Origin: an uncultured Oscillospiraceae bacterium
GTDB taxonomy: Bacteria > Bacillota > Clostridia > Oscillospirales > Ruminococcaceae
Reading direction: 5' to 3'
NCBI GenBank assembly: GCA_934463345.1
Contig: CAKSJL010000006.1
Span: 1-43,724 of the forward strand
Length of the DNA stretch: 43,724 nucleotides
The notes under the pieces are model-generated. The model had not been told where the DNA came from, made no database searches, and saw only the letters and a list, made by a program, of their open reading frames with translations. Positions 32,650 through 40,757 of this stretch are shown here, piece by piece. The translations under genes and the position numbers were made by a program. Each line of letters opens with the position of its first letter. Position 1 is the first letter of the stretch.

Positions 32650-34071
32650 TTGAATATTTTATTTGCAGCAAGTGAAGCCAACCCGTTCATAGCTTCCGGC
32701 GGACTTGCTGATGTTGCCGGTTCACTTCCGGCGGCGATTACTAAAAAAGGTCATGACTGCCGTATTGTAATTCCTCTGTATAAATCTATCAAACCGCAGT
32801 TTCGTGCAAATATGACATTTCTGACGCATATAACTGTTGATGTTTCCTGGAGAAAGCAGTACTGTGGAATTTTTACAGCAATCTGCAACGGAGTAACCTA
32901 TTATTTTATCGATAATGAATATTACTTCGGACGTGACGGCATATACGGTTTCTTTGATGACTGTGAAAGATTTGTTTTCTATTCAAGAGCAGTCCTGGAA
33001 ATGTTGCGCTGTATTGACTTTAAGCCGGACATTATTCATACAAATGACTGGCAGGCAGCTATGATACCGGTTTTTTATGAGGTGTTTTACAAATATCAGC
33101 AGGGTTATGAAAATATCAAGACTATTTTCACAATTCACAATATACAGTATCAGGGAAATTACAGTAAGGAAGTTCTCAACGAGGTTATGGGAATTCCTAT
33201 GTATCACACAAGCCTTCTGGAGTACGATGGCAATATCAACATGATGAAGGGTGCAATTGAAACTGCCGACAAGGTAACAACTGTAAGTCCAAGCTATGCC
33301 TGGGAGATTCTCGATCCATGGTATTCACATGGCATGGACAGGGCGCTCGGACCAAAGCAGTATAAGCTTTCAGGTATTCTCAACGGCATAGACGTGAACG
33401 GCTATGACCCTTCGACTGATCCGGTTATCGCCAAGAATTATACTTCAAAGAGCATAACAGGCAAAAAGACCTGTAAGGCGGCACTTCTTGAAGAGCTGGG
33501 ACTACAGGAGGGAACAGAACCGGTTATTGGCATCGTAACAAGATTTGTTTCTCATAAGGGAATTGACCTTATAAGATACGTTTTTGAGGATCTTATCAAG
33601 GCAGGTTTCAAATTTGCAATTCTCGGAAGCGGAGAAAAGGTTTATGAGGACTTTTTCAAGGAAATGGAATGGCGTTATAAGGATAAGGTTAGCGTGTCAC
33701 TTGGCTTTATTCCGGAGCTTTCAAGAAAGATTTATGCCGGAGCAGACATGTTCCTTATGCCGTCACAGAGTGAACCTTGCGGTCTGGCACAGATGATTGC
33801 CATGAGATACGGAACTATTCCTATAGTTCGTGAAACCGGTGGTCTGAGAGACACTGTCAGGGATTGCGGCGGTGAAAAGGGCAACGGATTTACGTTCAAG
33901 ACATATAATGCTCATGATATGCTGGATGCATGCATGAGAGCAAAGGAGCTTTACAGCGACAAGAGAAGCTGGAATGCTGTTATAAAGAGAGATATGAACG
34001 AGGACTTTAGTTGGAATAATTCGGCGGACCTGTATATTGATCTTTATCGTGAGCTTGTAAAGGAAAACTAA
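32650..34071 (+). CDS. glgA: glycogen synthase GlgA
   Basis: This 473-residue GT5 enzyme adds glucose from ADP-glucose to alpha-1,4 chains. It has N-terminal LFAASEANPFIASGGLADVAGSLP, HTNDWQAAMIPVF, the FTIHNIQYQG segment and the C-terminal domain with PSQSEPCGLAQMIAMRYGTIPIVRETGGL, including the catalytic Glu and E-x7-E region. The canonical K-T-G-G substrate loop reads A15-S16-G17-G18, so the Lys at position 15 of E. coli GlgA is absent, a variant also seen in some clostridia. Start is TTG 32650, with AAAGGA 9 bases upstream; no in-frame ATG fits. Its stop overlaps a palindromic repeat. Confidence 0.95.
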   Translation: MNILFAASEANPFIASGGLADVAGSLPAAITKKGHDCRIVIPLYKSIKPQFRANMTFLTHITVDVSWRKQYCGIFTAICNGVTYYFIDNEYYFGRDGIYGFFDDCERFVFYSRAVLEMLRCIDFKPDIIHTNDWQAAMIPVFYEVFYKYQQGYENIKTIFTIHNIQYQGNYSKEVLNEVMGIPMYHTSLLEYDGNINMMKGAIETADKVTTVSPSYAWEILDPWYSHGMDRALGPKQYKLSGILNGIDVNGYDPSTDPVIAKNYTSKSITGKKTCKAALLEELGLQEGTEPVIGIVTRFVSHKGIDLIRYVFEDLIKAGFKFAILGSGEKVYEDFFKEMEWRYKDKVSVSLGFIPELSRKIYAGADMFLMPSQSEPCGLAQMIAMRYGTIPIVRETGGLRDTVRDCGGEKGNGFTFKTYNAHDMLDACMRAKELYSDKRSWNAVIKRDMNEDFSWNNSADLYIDLYRELVKEN

Positions 34072-34182
34072 GAACCCGTTTTCACAAGATATGTGTGCGG
34101 ATTTCCAAGCACAATTTTTAACGCAGTATGCGAAAAAATTTGTTGGAAAGACGTGTGCATACGCTTGTGAAAGACAGGTTCT
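34071..34182 (-). mobile_element. palindromic MITE/REP-like element, copy 4
   Basis: This 112-bp copy runs from AGAACCCGTTTTCACAAG to CTTGTGAAAGACAGGTTCT, in opposite orientation to copies 2, 3 and 5. It starts at the last A of the glgA stop and precedes the operon terminator, so it is transcribed as part of the glg mRNA 3' end. Confidence 0.9.
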
Positions 34183-34192
34183 AAAATATAAT

Positions 34193-34227
34193 GGCTGTCA
34201 GTAGTGTAACTGACAGCCGCTTTTCTT
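34193..34227 (+). terminator. terminator of the glg operon
   Basis: GGCTGTCAGT (34193-34202)/ACTGACAGCC (34209-34218), a perfect 10-bp stem with a 6-base loop, then GCTTTTCTT. Confidence 0.9.
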
Positions 34228-34236
34228 CATATAAAT

Positions 34237-34264
34237 AAAAAAACCCCCCGGCTAATACCAGGGG
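34237..34264 (-). terminator. terminator of rpmE
   Basis: On the minus strand CCCCTGG and CCGGGG pair around TATTAG, with one T-G wobble, followed by GG and a T7 tract (34243-34237). Confidence 0.9.
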
Positions 34265-34272
34265 ATAATTTA

Positions 34273-34476
34273 TTATTTGTCCATATTGAAACGCTTCTTG
34301 AATCTGTCAACACGTCCGCCTGTATCAACGAGCTTCTGCTTGCCAGTATAGAATGGATGGCACTTTGAGCAGATTTCAACCTTAATGTCCTTCTTTGTAG
34401 AACGAGTTTCAATTACATTGCCGCAGTGACATGTAATTGTAGTTTTCTCAAACTGTGGATGGATACCCTCTTTCAT
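34273..34476 (-). CDS. rpmE: 50S ribosomal protein L31 (zinc-binding form)
   Basis: This 67-residue L31 joins the 5S/central protuberance bridge between subunits. [21 protein letters not shown] and [14 protein letters not shown] carry the CxC and CxxC zinc ligands, so it is the C+ (zinc-replete) form. ATG 34476 was chosen with AAGAGGTG 6 bases upstream. It is monocistronic, with its own promoter ~95-125 bases upstream and its own terminator. Two palindromic repeats in opposite orientation flank this unit. Confidence 0.97.
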   Translation of the reverse strand: MKEGIHPQFEKTTITCHCGNVIETRSTKKDIKVEICSKCHPFYTGKQKLVDTGGRVDRFKKRFNMDK

Positions 34477-34571
34477 GATTGTCACCTCTTTCAATTAACA
34501 ATTATGATTAACACAGCAGCCCATCAGGTACCTTAGACAGTAGTGCTATAGATAATTCACTAATGATTAAT

Positions 34572-34600
34572 ATTATATCACACATTTTTGTAATAATCAA
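34572..34600 (-). promoter_or_regulatory. promoter of rpmE
   Basis: TTGATT (34600-34595), 17 bases, TATAAT (34577-34572) on the minus strand. The resulting leader is about 90 bases, long enough for translational control, but I do not recognise a fold. Confidence 0.8.
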
Positions 34601-34634
34601 GTGATTTCCGAGATTTATTAAAGTTTTATCTATA

Positions 34635-34744
34635 ATAACCTGTCTTTACAAGCGTATGCGCACGTCTTTCCAGCAAATTTTTTTGCATACTGCGTTAAAA
34701 TTGTGCTTGGAAATCCGCACACATATCTTGTGAAGACAGGTTCT
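34635..34744 (+). mobile_element. palindromic MITE/REP-like element, copy 5
   Basis: About 110 bp; the left end has lost the first bases (ATAACCTGTCTTTACAAGC instead of AGAACC...), while the right end CTTGTGAAGACAGGTTCT is intact. It lies between the divergent rpmE and tetR promoters. Confidence 0.88.
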
Positions 34745-34775
34745 AAATATTTTTTCAGAGAAAGGAAATAATTTG

Positions 34776-34804
34776 TTGACAGCCAGTACATAGTGTGTTA
34801 TAAT
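34776..34804 (+). promoter_or_regulatory. consensus promoter of the tetR-ABC operon
   Basis: TTGACA (34776-34781), 17 bases, TATAAT (34799-34804): a perfect sigma-A promoter, so tight control by a repressor is expected. Confidence 0.92.
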
Positions 34805-34811
34805 AACAGGT

Positions 34812-34835
34812 GTTATACACTTTTAAGTGCATAAC
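34812..34835. promoter_or_regulatory. probable TetR operator
   Basis: GTTATACACTT-TT-AAGTGCATAAC: two 11-base arms with one mismatch, covering the predicted transcript start. It lies directly before the regulator gene and is the likely autoregulatory site. Confidence 0.8.
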
Positions 34836-34862
34836 AACATATAACAGAAGGGTAAGGTTGGA

Positions 34863-35510
34863 ATGCCTCCAAAAAATAAGTTTACAAAAGAGGAAATTAT
34901 TAAAACTGCACTGGAAATTGTCAGGGAAAGGGGTCAGAAGTATGTTACAGCAAAGGAAATTGCGGTAAGACTTGGCGTTTCTACAAGACCAATCTTCACA
35001 TCCTTTAAAACTATGGATGAGCTGAGGAAGGAAATGTATAATGCGGCAGTTGAGCTATATCATGAATATTTGTCTGTGGGTCTTGAATCAAAAATACCGT
35101 TTCTTGGATTCGGAATGCAGTACATCCGGTTTGCAAGGGAAGAAACCGAGCTTTATAAGCTGATATTTATAGATCCTCCGGCTGACGGAAAATGCAGTGC
35201 AATAGCAGAAATGAAGCGTTCTCTGGAAATTGTCAGAGAGCCGCTGCAAAGAATATACAACATCAGCAGCGCTGAGGCGGAGCTTTATTTCCGGGATATG
35301 TGGCTTGTTGTCTATGCTCTGGCGGCGTTGATTGCAGCAGGTGAGAATACTTATTCCGATAAGGAGATAAGTAAGATTCTCACTGAATTCAGTATAAGCA
35401 TTTGCAGATCCGTCAAAGAAATTCCCGGATTTGCAGACGGCAGCTTTGACAGAGACAAGCTGTTCAGAGAAACAATCAAAAGCAATATTGAAAAAAGAGA
35501 GGGAGAATGA
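34863..35510 (+). CDS. TetR/AcrR-family repressor
   Basis: This 215-residue protein has an N-terminal TetR helix-turn-helix (residues ~8-55: TKEEIIKTALEIVRERGQKYVTAKEIAVRLGVS then TRPIFTSFKTMDELR). The C-terminal helical ligand domain shows no recognised ligand signature. First gene of an operon with an ABC ATPase and permease; it probably represses them until a toxic compound binds. Start ATG 34863 follows AAGGTTGG. It overlaps the ATPase region at an ATGA junction. The operator at 34812-34835 supports autoregulation. Confidence 0.9.
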   Translation: MPPKNKFTKEEIIKTALEIVRERGQKYVTAKEIAVRLGVSTRPIFTSFKTMDELRKEMYNAAVELYHEYLSVGLESKIPFLGFGMQYIRFAREETELYKLIFIDPPADGKCSAIAEMKRSLEIVREPLQRIYNISSAEAELYFRDMWLVVYALAALIAAGENTYSDKEISKILTEFSISICRSVKEIPGFADGSFDRDKLFRETIKSNIEKREGE

Positions 35511-35512
35511 AC

Positions 35513-36220
35513 ATGCTGAAAATTGAACATCTTACAAAAATTTACGGTGACAAGAAGGCTGTTGACGATTTGAGCCTTAACATAAGACCAGGAGAAATAT
35601 ATGGTTTTATAGGTCATAACGGCGCCGGAAAAACCACAACGCTTAAATCTATTGCGGGTATTTTGCAGTTTGATTCAGGCGATATATGTGTGAACGGAAC
35701 TTCTGTCCGAAAAGATCCGCTTACATGCAAAAAACAGCTTGCGTACATTCCGGATAATCCTGATCTGTATGAGTATATGACCGGAGAAAAATATCTGAAT
35801 TTTATAGCTGACATATTCGGTGTCACTGCTTCTGAACGCCAGGAAAGGATACATAAATATGCTGAAATCTTTGAGCTTACAAAGGATCTCGCACAGCCTG
35901 TCGCTTCCTATTCTCATGGCATGAAGCAGAAACTTGCAATAATTTCAGCATGGATCCATGCACCGAAGCTGATTATCATGGATGAGCCGTTTGTAGGACT
36001 TGACCCTAAGGCTGCACATCTGCTCAAAGGCATGATGCGTGAGATGTGTGATAATGGCGGAGCGATTTTCTTTTCAACGCATGTTCTTGAGGTTGCGGAA
36101 AAGCTTTGTGACAAGGTTGCAATTATAAAAGGCGGAAAGCTTATCCGTTCCGGAACAATGGAAGATGTCAAGGGCGACGACAGTCTTGAGGAAGTATTTC
36201 TTGAATTGGAGGGAGAATAG
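35513..36220 (+). CDS. ABC transporter ATP-binding protein
   Basis: This 235-residue ATPase has Walker A GHNGAGKTT, Q-loop, signature SHGMKQK (degenerate LSGGQ), Walker B LIIMDEP, D-loop GLDP and H-loop STH. It belongs to the ABC-2 export group (CcmA/YtrB-like). ATG 35513 was chosen, 7 bases after GGGAG; ATG 35507, overlapping the tetR stop, is only 1 base from that site. It works with the permease whose GTG start overlaps its stop codon. Confidence 0.92.
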   Translation: MLKIEHLTKIYGDKKAVDDLSLNIRPGEIYGFIGHNGAGKTTTLKSIAGILQFDSGDICVNGTSVRKDPLTCKKQLAYIPDNPDLYEYMTGEKYLNFIADIFGVTASERQERIHKYAEIFELTKDLAQPVASYSHGMKQKLAIISAWIHAPKLIIMDEPFVGLDPKAAHLLKGMMREMCDNGGAIFFSTHVLEVAEKLCDKVAIIKGGKLIRSGTMEDVKGDDSLEEVFLELEGE

Positions 36221-37818
36221 TGCTGAAAACGCTTTTAAACAAACAGCTTTATGAAATTTTTAAGGGATATTTTTATGATGCAAAGAAAAATAAGAGCCGT
36301 TCAAAAGTTTCGACAGCACTTTTCATAGTATCATATGTGCTCCTTATGGTTGGCATACTGGGAGGTATGTTCACAGCTGTATCCATTTATCTCTGCAAAC
36401 CGCTTGCCAGCGTAGATCTCGAATGGCTTTATTTTCTTATAATGGGAGGACTGGCAATATTCCTCGGAGCATTCGGAAGCGTATTCAACACATTTTCCGG
36501 GCTTTATCTTTCAAAGGATAATGACCTTATGCTGTCCTTGCCGATACCTGTGAAGTATATACTCATGTCACGTCTGCTGGGCGTTTATCTTATGGGACTT
36601 ATGTTCTCATCGGTAGTAATAATTCCTGCTGTTATTGTTTACTGGGTAAAGGTAAAACTTACGGTTTTGTCAGTTGTCTGTTCTGTATGGATGGTCTTTC
36701 TGATATCCGTACTGGTGCTTATCATGTCCTGTCTGCTCGGATGGGTCGTAGCAAAAATAAGCCTGAAGCTGAAAAACAAAAGCTTTATAACAGTTATAAT
36801 TTCCTTGCTGTTTATAGGCGCATACTACTTCTTTTATTACAAAGCCCAGAAGATTGTAAAGCATCTTATAGAAAATGCCGCAGTATATGGTCTTAAAATA
36901 AAAGGCTCTGCATATCCGCTTTATCTTCTCGGAAGAACGGGTGAGGGTGACCTTAAGGCTGTAGGTATTGTAACAGCTGTTCTGGCTGTGGCATCTGTAC
37001 TTATGTGGATCATACTTTCCAGAAGCTTCTTAAAAATTGCAACCTCTTCGGGTGCAGCATCAAAGACTGTATATAAGGAAAAGGAATTCAGAAGTAAAGG
37101 CATATCAGGAGCGCTTTTCGGCAGGGAAATGAAGCGTTTTACGTCAAGCCCGAACTATATGCTCAACTGCGGTCTGGGCATACTGGGAATGATTATTTGC
37201 GGAGTTATTTTTATTGTCAAGGGTACAGCAATTTTCGGCGGTCTTGATCGTATGTTTAGTGAATATGAGGGAATTCCAGCCGTATTGATCTGTACAATGG
37301 TCTGCATGGTTGCGTCAATGAATGACATGACTGCGCCGTCCGTTTCACTGGAAGGAAAAAATCTGTGGCTTGCACAGTCGCTGCCGGTAACTCCTTGGCA
37401 GGTTTTAAGTGCAAAGCTTTCAGTTCAACTGCTGCTTACTGCCGTTCCGCTTGTATTTTGTCTTACATGCGCTGCTTTTATAGTTTCATGTTCGGCAGCA
37501 GAGCTTATATTCTTTATGCTTGTACCGGTTCTGTACATGTTCTTTTCAGCATTGTTCGGACTGTTTTTAAATCTGAAAATGCCGAATCTCACCTGGACAA
37601 ATGAAATCGTTCCGATAAAACAGAGCGCAAGCGTTATTCTGTCGCTGCTCGGAAACTGGGTATGCGCCATCATACTTGGCGGAGGTTACCTGCTGTTTGG
37701 CTGGAAAATAGGAATGACCGGTTATCTTGCCCTGTTTTCACTGTTTATCGCAGCAATTAGTATCGCTATGTATACATGGATCAGAAAGAAAGGGACAAAA
37801 ATTTTTGCAGAGCTTTAG
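36220..37818 (+). CDS. large ABC-2-type permease
   Basis: This 532-residue protein starts at GTG 36220, sharing a base with the ATPase stop (TAGTG), with GGAGG upstream. It has about 12 hydrophobic segments (e.g. VSYVLLMVGILGGMFTAVSIYL; LLFIGAYYFFYY; YLALFSLFIAAISIAMYTW), two six-helix halves, and a soluble stretch near residues 265-300. This size and shape fit the long ABC-2 exporter permeases often beside TetR-controlled ATPases. Substrate unknown; defence against a toxic compound is plausible from the regulator. Confidence 0.85.
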   Translation: MLKTLLNKQLYEIFKGYFYDAKKNKSRSKVSTALFIVSYVLLMVGILGGMFTAVSIYLCKPLASVDLEWLYFLIMGGLAIFLGAFGSVFNTFSGLYLSKDNDLMLSLPIPVKYILMSRLLGVYLMGLMFSSVVIIPAVIVYWVKVKLTVLSVVCSVWMVFLISVLVLIMSCLLGWVVAKISLKLKNKSFITVIISLLFIGAYYFFYYKAQKIVKHLIENAAVYGLKIKGSAYPLYLLGRTGEGDLKAVGIVTAVLAVASVLMWIILSRSFLKIATSSGAASKTVYKEKEFRSKGISGALFGREMKRFTSSPNYMLNCGLGILGMIICGVIFIVKGTAIFGGLDRMFSEYEGIPAVLICTMVCMVASMNDMTAPSVSLEGKNLWLAQSLPVTPWQVLSAKLSVQLLLTAVPLVFCLTCAAFIVSCSAAELIFFMLVPVLYMFFSALFGLFLNLKMPNLTWTNEIVPIKQSASVILSLLGNWVCAIILGGGYLLFGWKIGMTGYLALFSLFIAAISIAMYTWIRKKGTKIFAEL

Positions 37819-37885
37819 GAATACTTATACGCTTCTGCGGTTCTAAACCTTAATAAGGCAGTATAACTGTAAAAGGGAGGAAACT

Positions 37886-38893
37886 ATGTCAGAAATAATA
37901 AAAATAAATAACGTGACAAAGGAATTTAAGGTTTTAAAGAGACGTGAGGGCATAAAGGGCGGTCTTATGGATCTTTTCTCCAGAAACTATAAGGTTGTCA
38001 GAGCTGTGGACAATATATCCATGAGTATTGAACAGGGTGAAATTGTCGGCTATCTTGGTCCGAACGGCGCCGGAAAGTCCACAACTATAAAAATGATGAC
38101 CGGAGTTCTTGAACCTACCTCCGGAGAAATATTAGTCGGCGGAAATGTTCCGTACAGGGAAAGAGCAAAGAATGCTCAGGAGATAGGGGTTGTTTTCGGT
38201 CAGCGCTCACAGCTGTGGTGGTCGCTGCCTCTTATTGAATCTTTTAAGCTTCTCAGAGATATATATCAGGTGAGCAGCAGCAATTATGAAAGCATGATGA
38301 AGCTCTACAGCTCTCTTGTTGACCTTGAACCGCTGCTTCACAAGCCTGTCCGTCAGATGTCTCTTGGACAGAGAACGCTCAGTGATATACTTGCGGCATT
38401 TCTGCATGACCCAAAAATAGTTTTTCTTGATGAGCCGACGATAGGTCTTGACGTATCAATGAAAAACAGGATACGCATGCTCATAAAGGCTCTTAATCGT
38501 GAAAAAAACACAACTGTAATACTTACGACTCACGACATGGGCGATGTTGACGCACTCTGCGAGAGAATAGTAATTATAGACAAAGGAAAAATGCTTTACG
38601 ATAATGATATTGAACACCTTAAAAGCTTTTTTGGTTCGTACAGAACGCTCAGGCTGATGCTTGATGTGCCGGAGGAAAAAATCAGAGAAGAAATCGGAAA
38701 GGTTTTTGCAGGAGATGCCGTTTCAGTTTCACAGAGCAATGAGTGGACGGAGCTTCTCATAAACGAGGACAGGATAAAGCTTATGGACGTTCTGGGTTAT
38801 GTTCAGGAGCATTATTCCATAATTGATATGAAGCTTGAGGAAATTTCGACAGAAGCCGTTATCCGGAAGATTTACGAGGAGGGTGTGTCATGA
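37886..38893 (+). CDS. ABC-2 transporter ATPase (COG4586 type)
   Basis: This 335-residue ATPase has Walker A GPNGAGKST, signature MSLGQRT, Walker B IVFLDEP, GLDV and H-loop TTHD. The QRSQLWWSLPLIESFKLLRDIY segment after the Q-loop is characteristic of the COG4586 group, which always occurs with two six-helix permeases. The C-terminal ~90 residues form a regulatory extension. A GGGAGG site lies ~7 bases before ATG 37886. No promoter of consensus quality is seen in the 67-base gap to the previous operon, so read-through is possible. Confidence 0.92.
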   Translation: MSEIIKINNVTKEFKVLKRREGIKGGLMDLFSRNYKVVRAVDNISMSIEQGEIVGYLGPNGAGKSTTIKMMTGVLEPTSGEILVGGNVPYRERAKNAQEIGVVFGQRSQLWWSLPLIESFKLLRDIYQVSSSNYESMMKLYSSLVDLEPLLHKPVRQMSLGQRTLSDILAAFLHDPKIVFLDEPTIGLDVSMKNRIRMLIKALNREKNTTVILTTHDMGDVDALCERIVIIDKGKMLYDNDIEHLKSFFGSYRTLRLMLDVPEEKIREEIGKVFAGDAVSVSQSNEWTELLINEDRIKLMDVLGYVQEHYSIIDMKLEEISTEAVIRKIYEEGVS

Positions 38894-39690
38894 AGCTGAA
38901 AAAGTATGTTGCCCTTACAAGAGCTGGAATGATTGAATCGCTCCAGTTTCGGGCAAGCTTTGTTGTTGTGTTTCTGGGTAATCTGGTTTATCTGACCATT
39001 ATGTACTTTCTCTGGAGGTCAATATACAATTCAGCCGGAACAGATGTTGTAAGTGGCATGACCTTTTCAGATACGCTTATTTACCTTGTTCTTGCAACGG
39101 CTCTTTACAACTTTATGGAAATGTATCTTGTCTGGCAGATGGGAAGAAATATCCAGACCGGACAAATTGTGCTTGATCTTCTTAAGCCTATGGAATTCAG
39201 GTCATACATGCTCTGGTCGCTTTCAGGAAGTTTTGTAATGCAATTTTTCATGACGTTTCTGCCGACATTTATTATAATCTGCCTTATGACCGAAAGTATA
39301 CATTTCGGGCTGAACCTTGTCCTTTTTATTATATCGGTCGTAATGGCAGTTATAATAAACTATAACATTGATTTTATTGTAGGAACAATCTGTCTTTATA
39401 CTCAGAGTATCTGGGGAATAAATATTATGAAGCAGGTTATCGTGCTTCTGCTTTCGGGCGCAACAATACCAATTGCGTTTTTTCCAGAGCCTTTCAAAAC
39501 GATTACATACTACCTGCCGTTTCGTTCAATATATAATTCTCCTCTCACGATTCTTATAAATGATCAGATGGCGTCCGGAGAAATAATTTCAACACTTGCA
39601 CTTCAGCTATTCTGGTGCGTTGCGGCTGCACTCATCGGCAGGCTTTTCTGGAGCATATCGCTGCGTAAAATTACAGTAAATGGGGGATGA
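38890..39690 (+). CDS. ABC-2 transporter permease (COG4587 type)
   Basis: This 266-residue, six-helix membrane protein overlaps the ATPase stop by 4 bases (ATGA). It begins LKKYVALTRAGMIESLQFRASFVVVFLGNLVYL and has the helix-rich core MYLVWQMGRNIQTGQIVLDLLKPMEF, where the soluble loop LLKP is a hallmark of this permease group. Forms a heterodimer with the next gene product. Substrate unknown; related systems are linked to drug resistance or lipid export. Confidence 0.88.
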   Translation: MKLKKYVALTRAGMIESLQFRASFVVVFLGNLVYLTIMYFLWRSIYNSAGTDVVSGMTFSDTLIYLVLATALYNFMEMYLVWQMGRNIQTGQIVLDLLKPMEFRSYMLWSLSGSFVMQFFMTFLPTFIIICLMTESIHFGLNLVLFIISVVMAVIINYNIDFIVGTICLYTQSIWGINIMKQVIVLLLSGATIPIAFFPEPFKTITYYLPFRSIYNSPLTILINDQMASGEIISTLALQLFWCVAAALIGRLFWSISLRKITVNGG

Positions 39691-39693
39691 CGC

Positions 39694-40497
39694 ATGAAAA
39701 AGAAAACTTTTGGCTTTTATTTCAGAATTTACTGCAAAATACTTGCACAGGATCTTAAAAGCAAGATGAGCTATCGTGCGGATTTTATTATCTCAACGAT
39801 CGGTATGATATTTACTAATATCGCTGGGTTTGTATCCTTCTGGATACTATTTAAGAATTTTCCGTCAGTAATGGGCTGGAATTATTACGAAATGCTGTTT
39901 CTTTACGGGTTTTCTCTGGTTGCGCTTACGCCTGTCCAGTGCTTTTTCGATAATAACTGGAATCTAAGGTATGTGGTGTATTCAGGTGATTTTATAAAAT
40001 ATTGCTTCCGCCCGATAAATATTTTCTTTTATTATATTTCCGAGGTGTTTGATATAAAGGGACTGGGACAGCTCGCTTTCGGACTCGGTACGCTTATTTA
40101 TTCCTGGAATAAGCTCGGACTTGGCTTTACGCCTCTTATGGTGCTTAAAATGATTGTCTTTCTGCTGACCGCTTCGCTTATCATGATAGCGTTGCAGAAT
40201 GCGGCAGCTGCGACCTGCTTCTGGATTCAGAATTCGTTTTACATACTGGATTTTGTCACACGCTTCAAAGACTATGCAAAATATCCGGCAACGATTTTCA
40301 ACACTGTTTTCAGATTCATTTTTACATTTGTTCTGCCGATTTCATTTATTGCATATTATCCGAGCCTTGTCATACTAAGACCGGATGAAGTTCCTCTTTT
40401 ATCCTGGCTTTCACCGTTCATAGGAATTTTGTATTTCTGGCTCAGCTATAAGTTCTGGATGCTGGGAGCAAGGCATTATGATGGAACAGGTTCGTGA
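39694..40497 (+). CDS. ABC-2 transporter permease (COG3694 type)
   Basis: This 267-residue, six-helix protein starts 3 bases after the previous stop. YRADFIISTIGMIFTNIAGFVSFWILFKNFP and YVVYSGDFIKYCFRPINIFF are typical of the second permease in such trios. It completes the ATPase-permease-permease unit. A short non-coding region with the amt promoter follows. Confidence 0.88.
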   Translation: MKKKTFGFYFRIYCKILAQDLKSKMSYRADFIISTIGMIFTNIAGFVSFWILFKNFPSVMGWNYYEMLFLYGFSLVALTPVQCFFDNNWNLRYVVYSGDFIKYCFRPINIFFYYISEVFDIKGLGQLAFGLGTLIYSWNKLGLGFTPLMVLKMIVFLLTASLIMIALQNAAAATCFWIQNSFYILDFVTRFKDYAKYPATIFNTVFRFIFTFVLPISFIAYYPSLVILRPDEVPLLSWLSPFIGILYFWLSYKFWMLGARHYDGTGS

Positions 40498-40599
40498 TAC
40501 TCTGTTGCAGATACTGCTTTGAAATTGTGCTGTTTGTATAAAATCCGGATAAAAAGACACTCATGAGTTATGCTGATGCACAATCTTGATAAAAAACCA

Positions 40600-40629
40600 T
40601 TGACATTAAGATAAACATAGCGCTAAAAT
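40600..40629 (+). promoter_or_regulatory. promoter of amt-glnK
   Basis: TTGACA (40600-40605), 18 bases, TAAAAT (40624-40629). The leader to the start codon is ~120 bases. A perfect palindrome AGATCCGGATCT lies at 40649-40660 early in the leader. Confidence 0.7.
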
Positions 40630-40694
40630 AATATTGTTGATATTTAAGAGATCCGGATCTTTTGAAACAGCAAATTGAATATTATTGAACAACG

Positions 40695-40743
40695 AAGTTC
40701 ACCGTCTGCTTTTACTAAGCAGATATGGTGGACTTTTTCTTTT
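40695..40743 (+). terminator. attenuator-like terminator in the amt leader
   Basis: AAGTTCACC (40695-40703)/GGTGGACTT (40727-40735) with an inner stem TCTGCTT (40705-40711)/AAGCAGA (40717-40723), followed by CTTTTTCTTTTT. The amt ribosome binding site GGAGG (40745-40749) starts two bases later. It must be bypassed to express amt, so regulated termination is likely. Confidence 0.75.
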
Positions 40744-40757
40744 TGGAGGAAACGATC

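Noticed and set aside
40695..40735. Glutamine riboswitch in the amt leader
   Set aside because: The GTTCACC string is part of the terminator stem; the rest of the glutamine aptamer is not seen.
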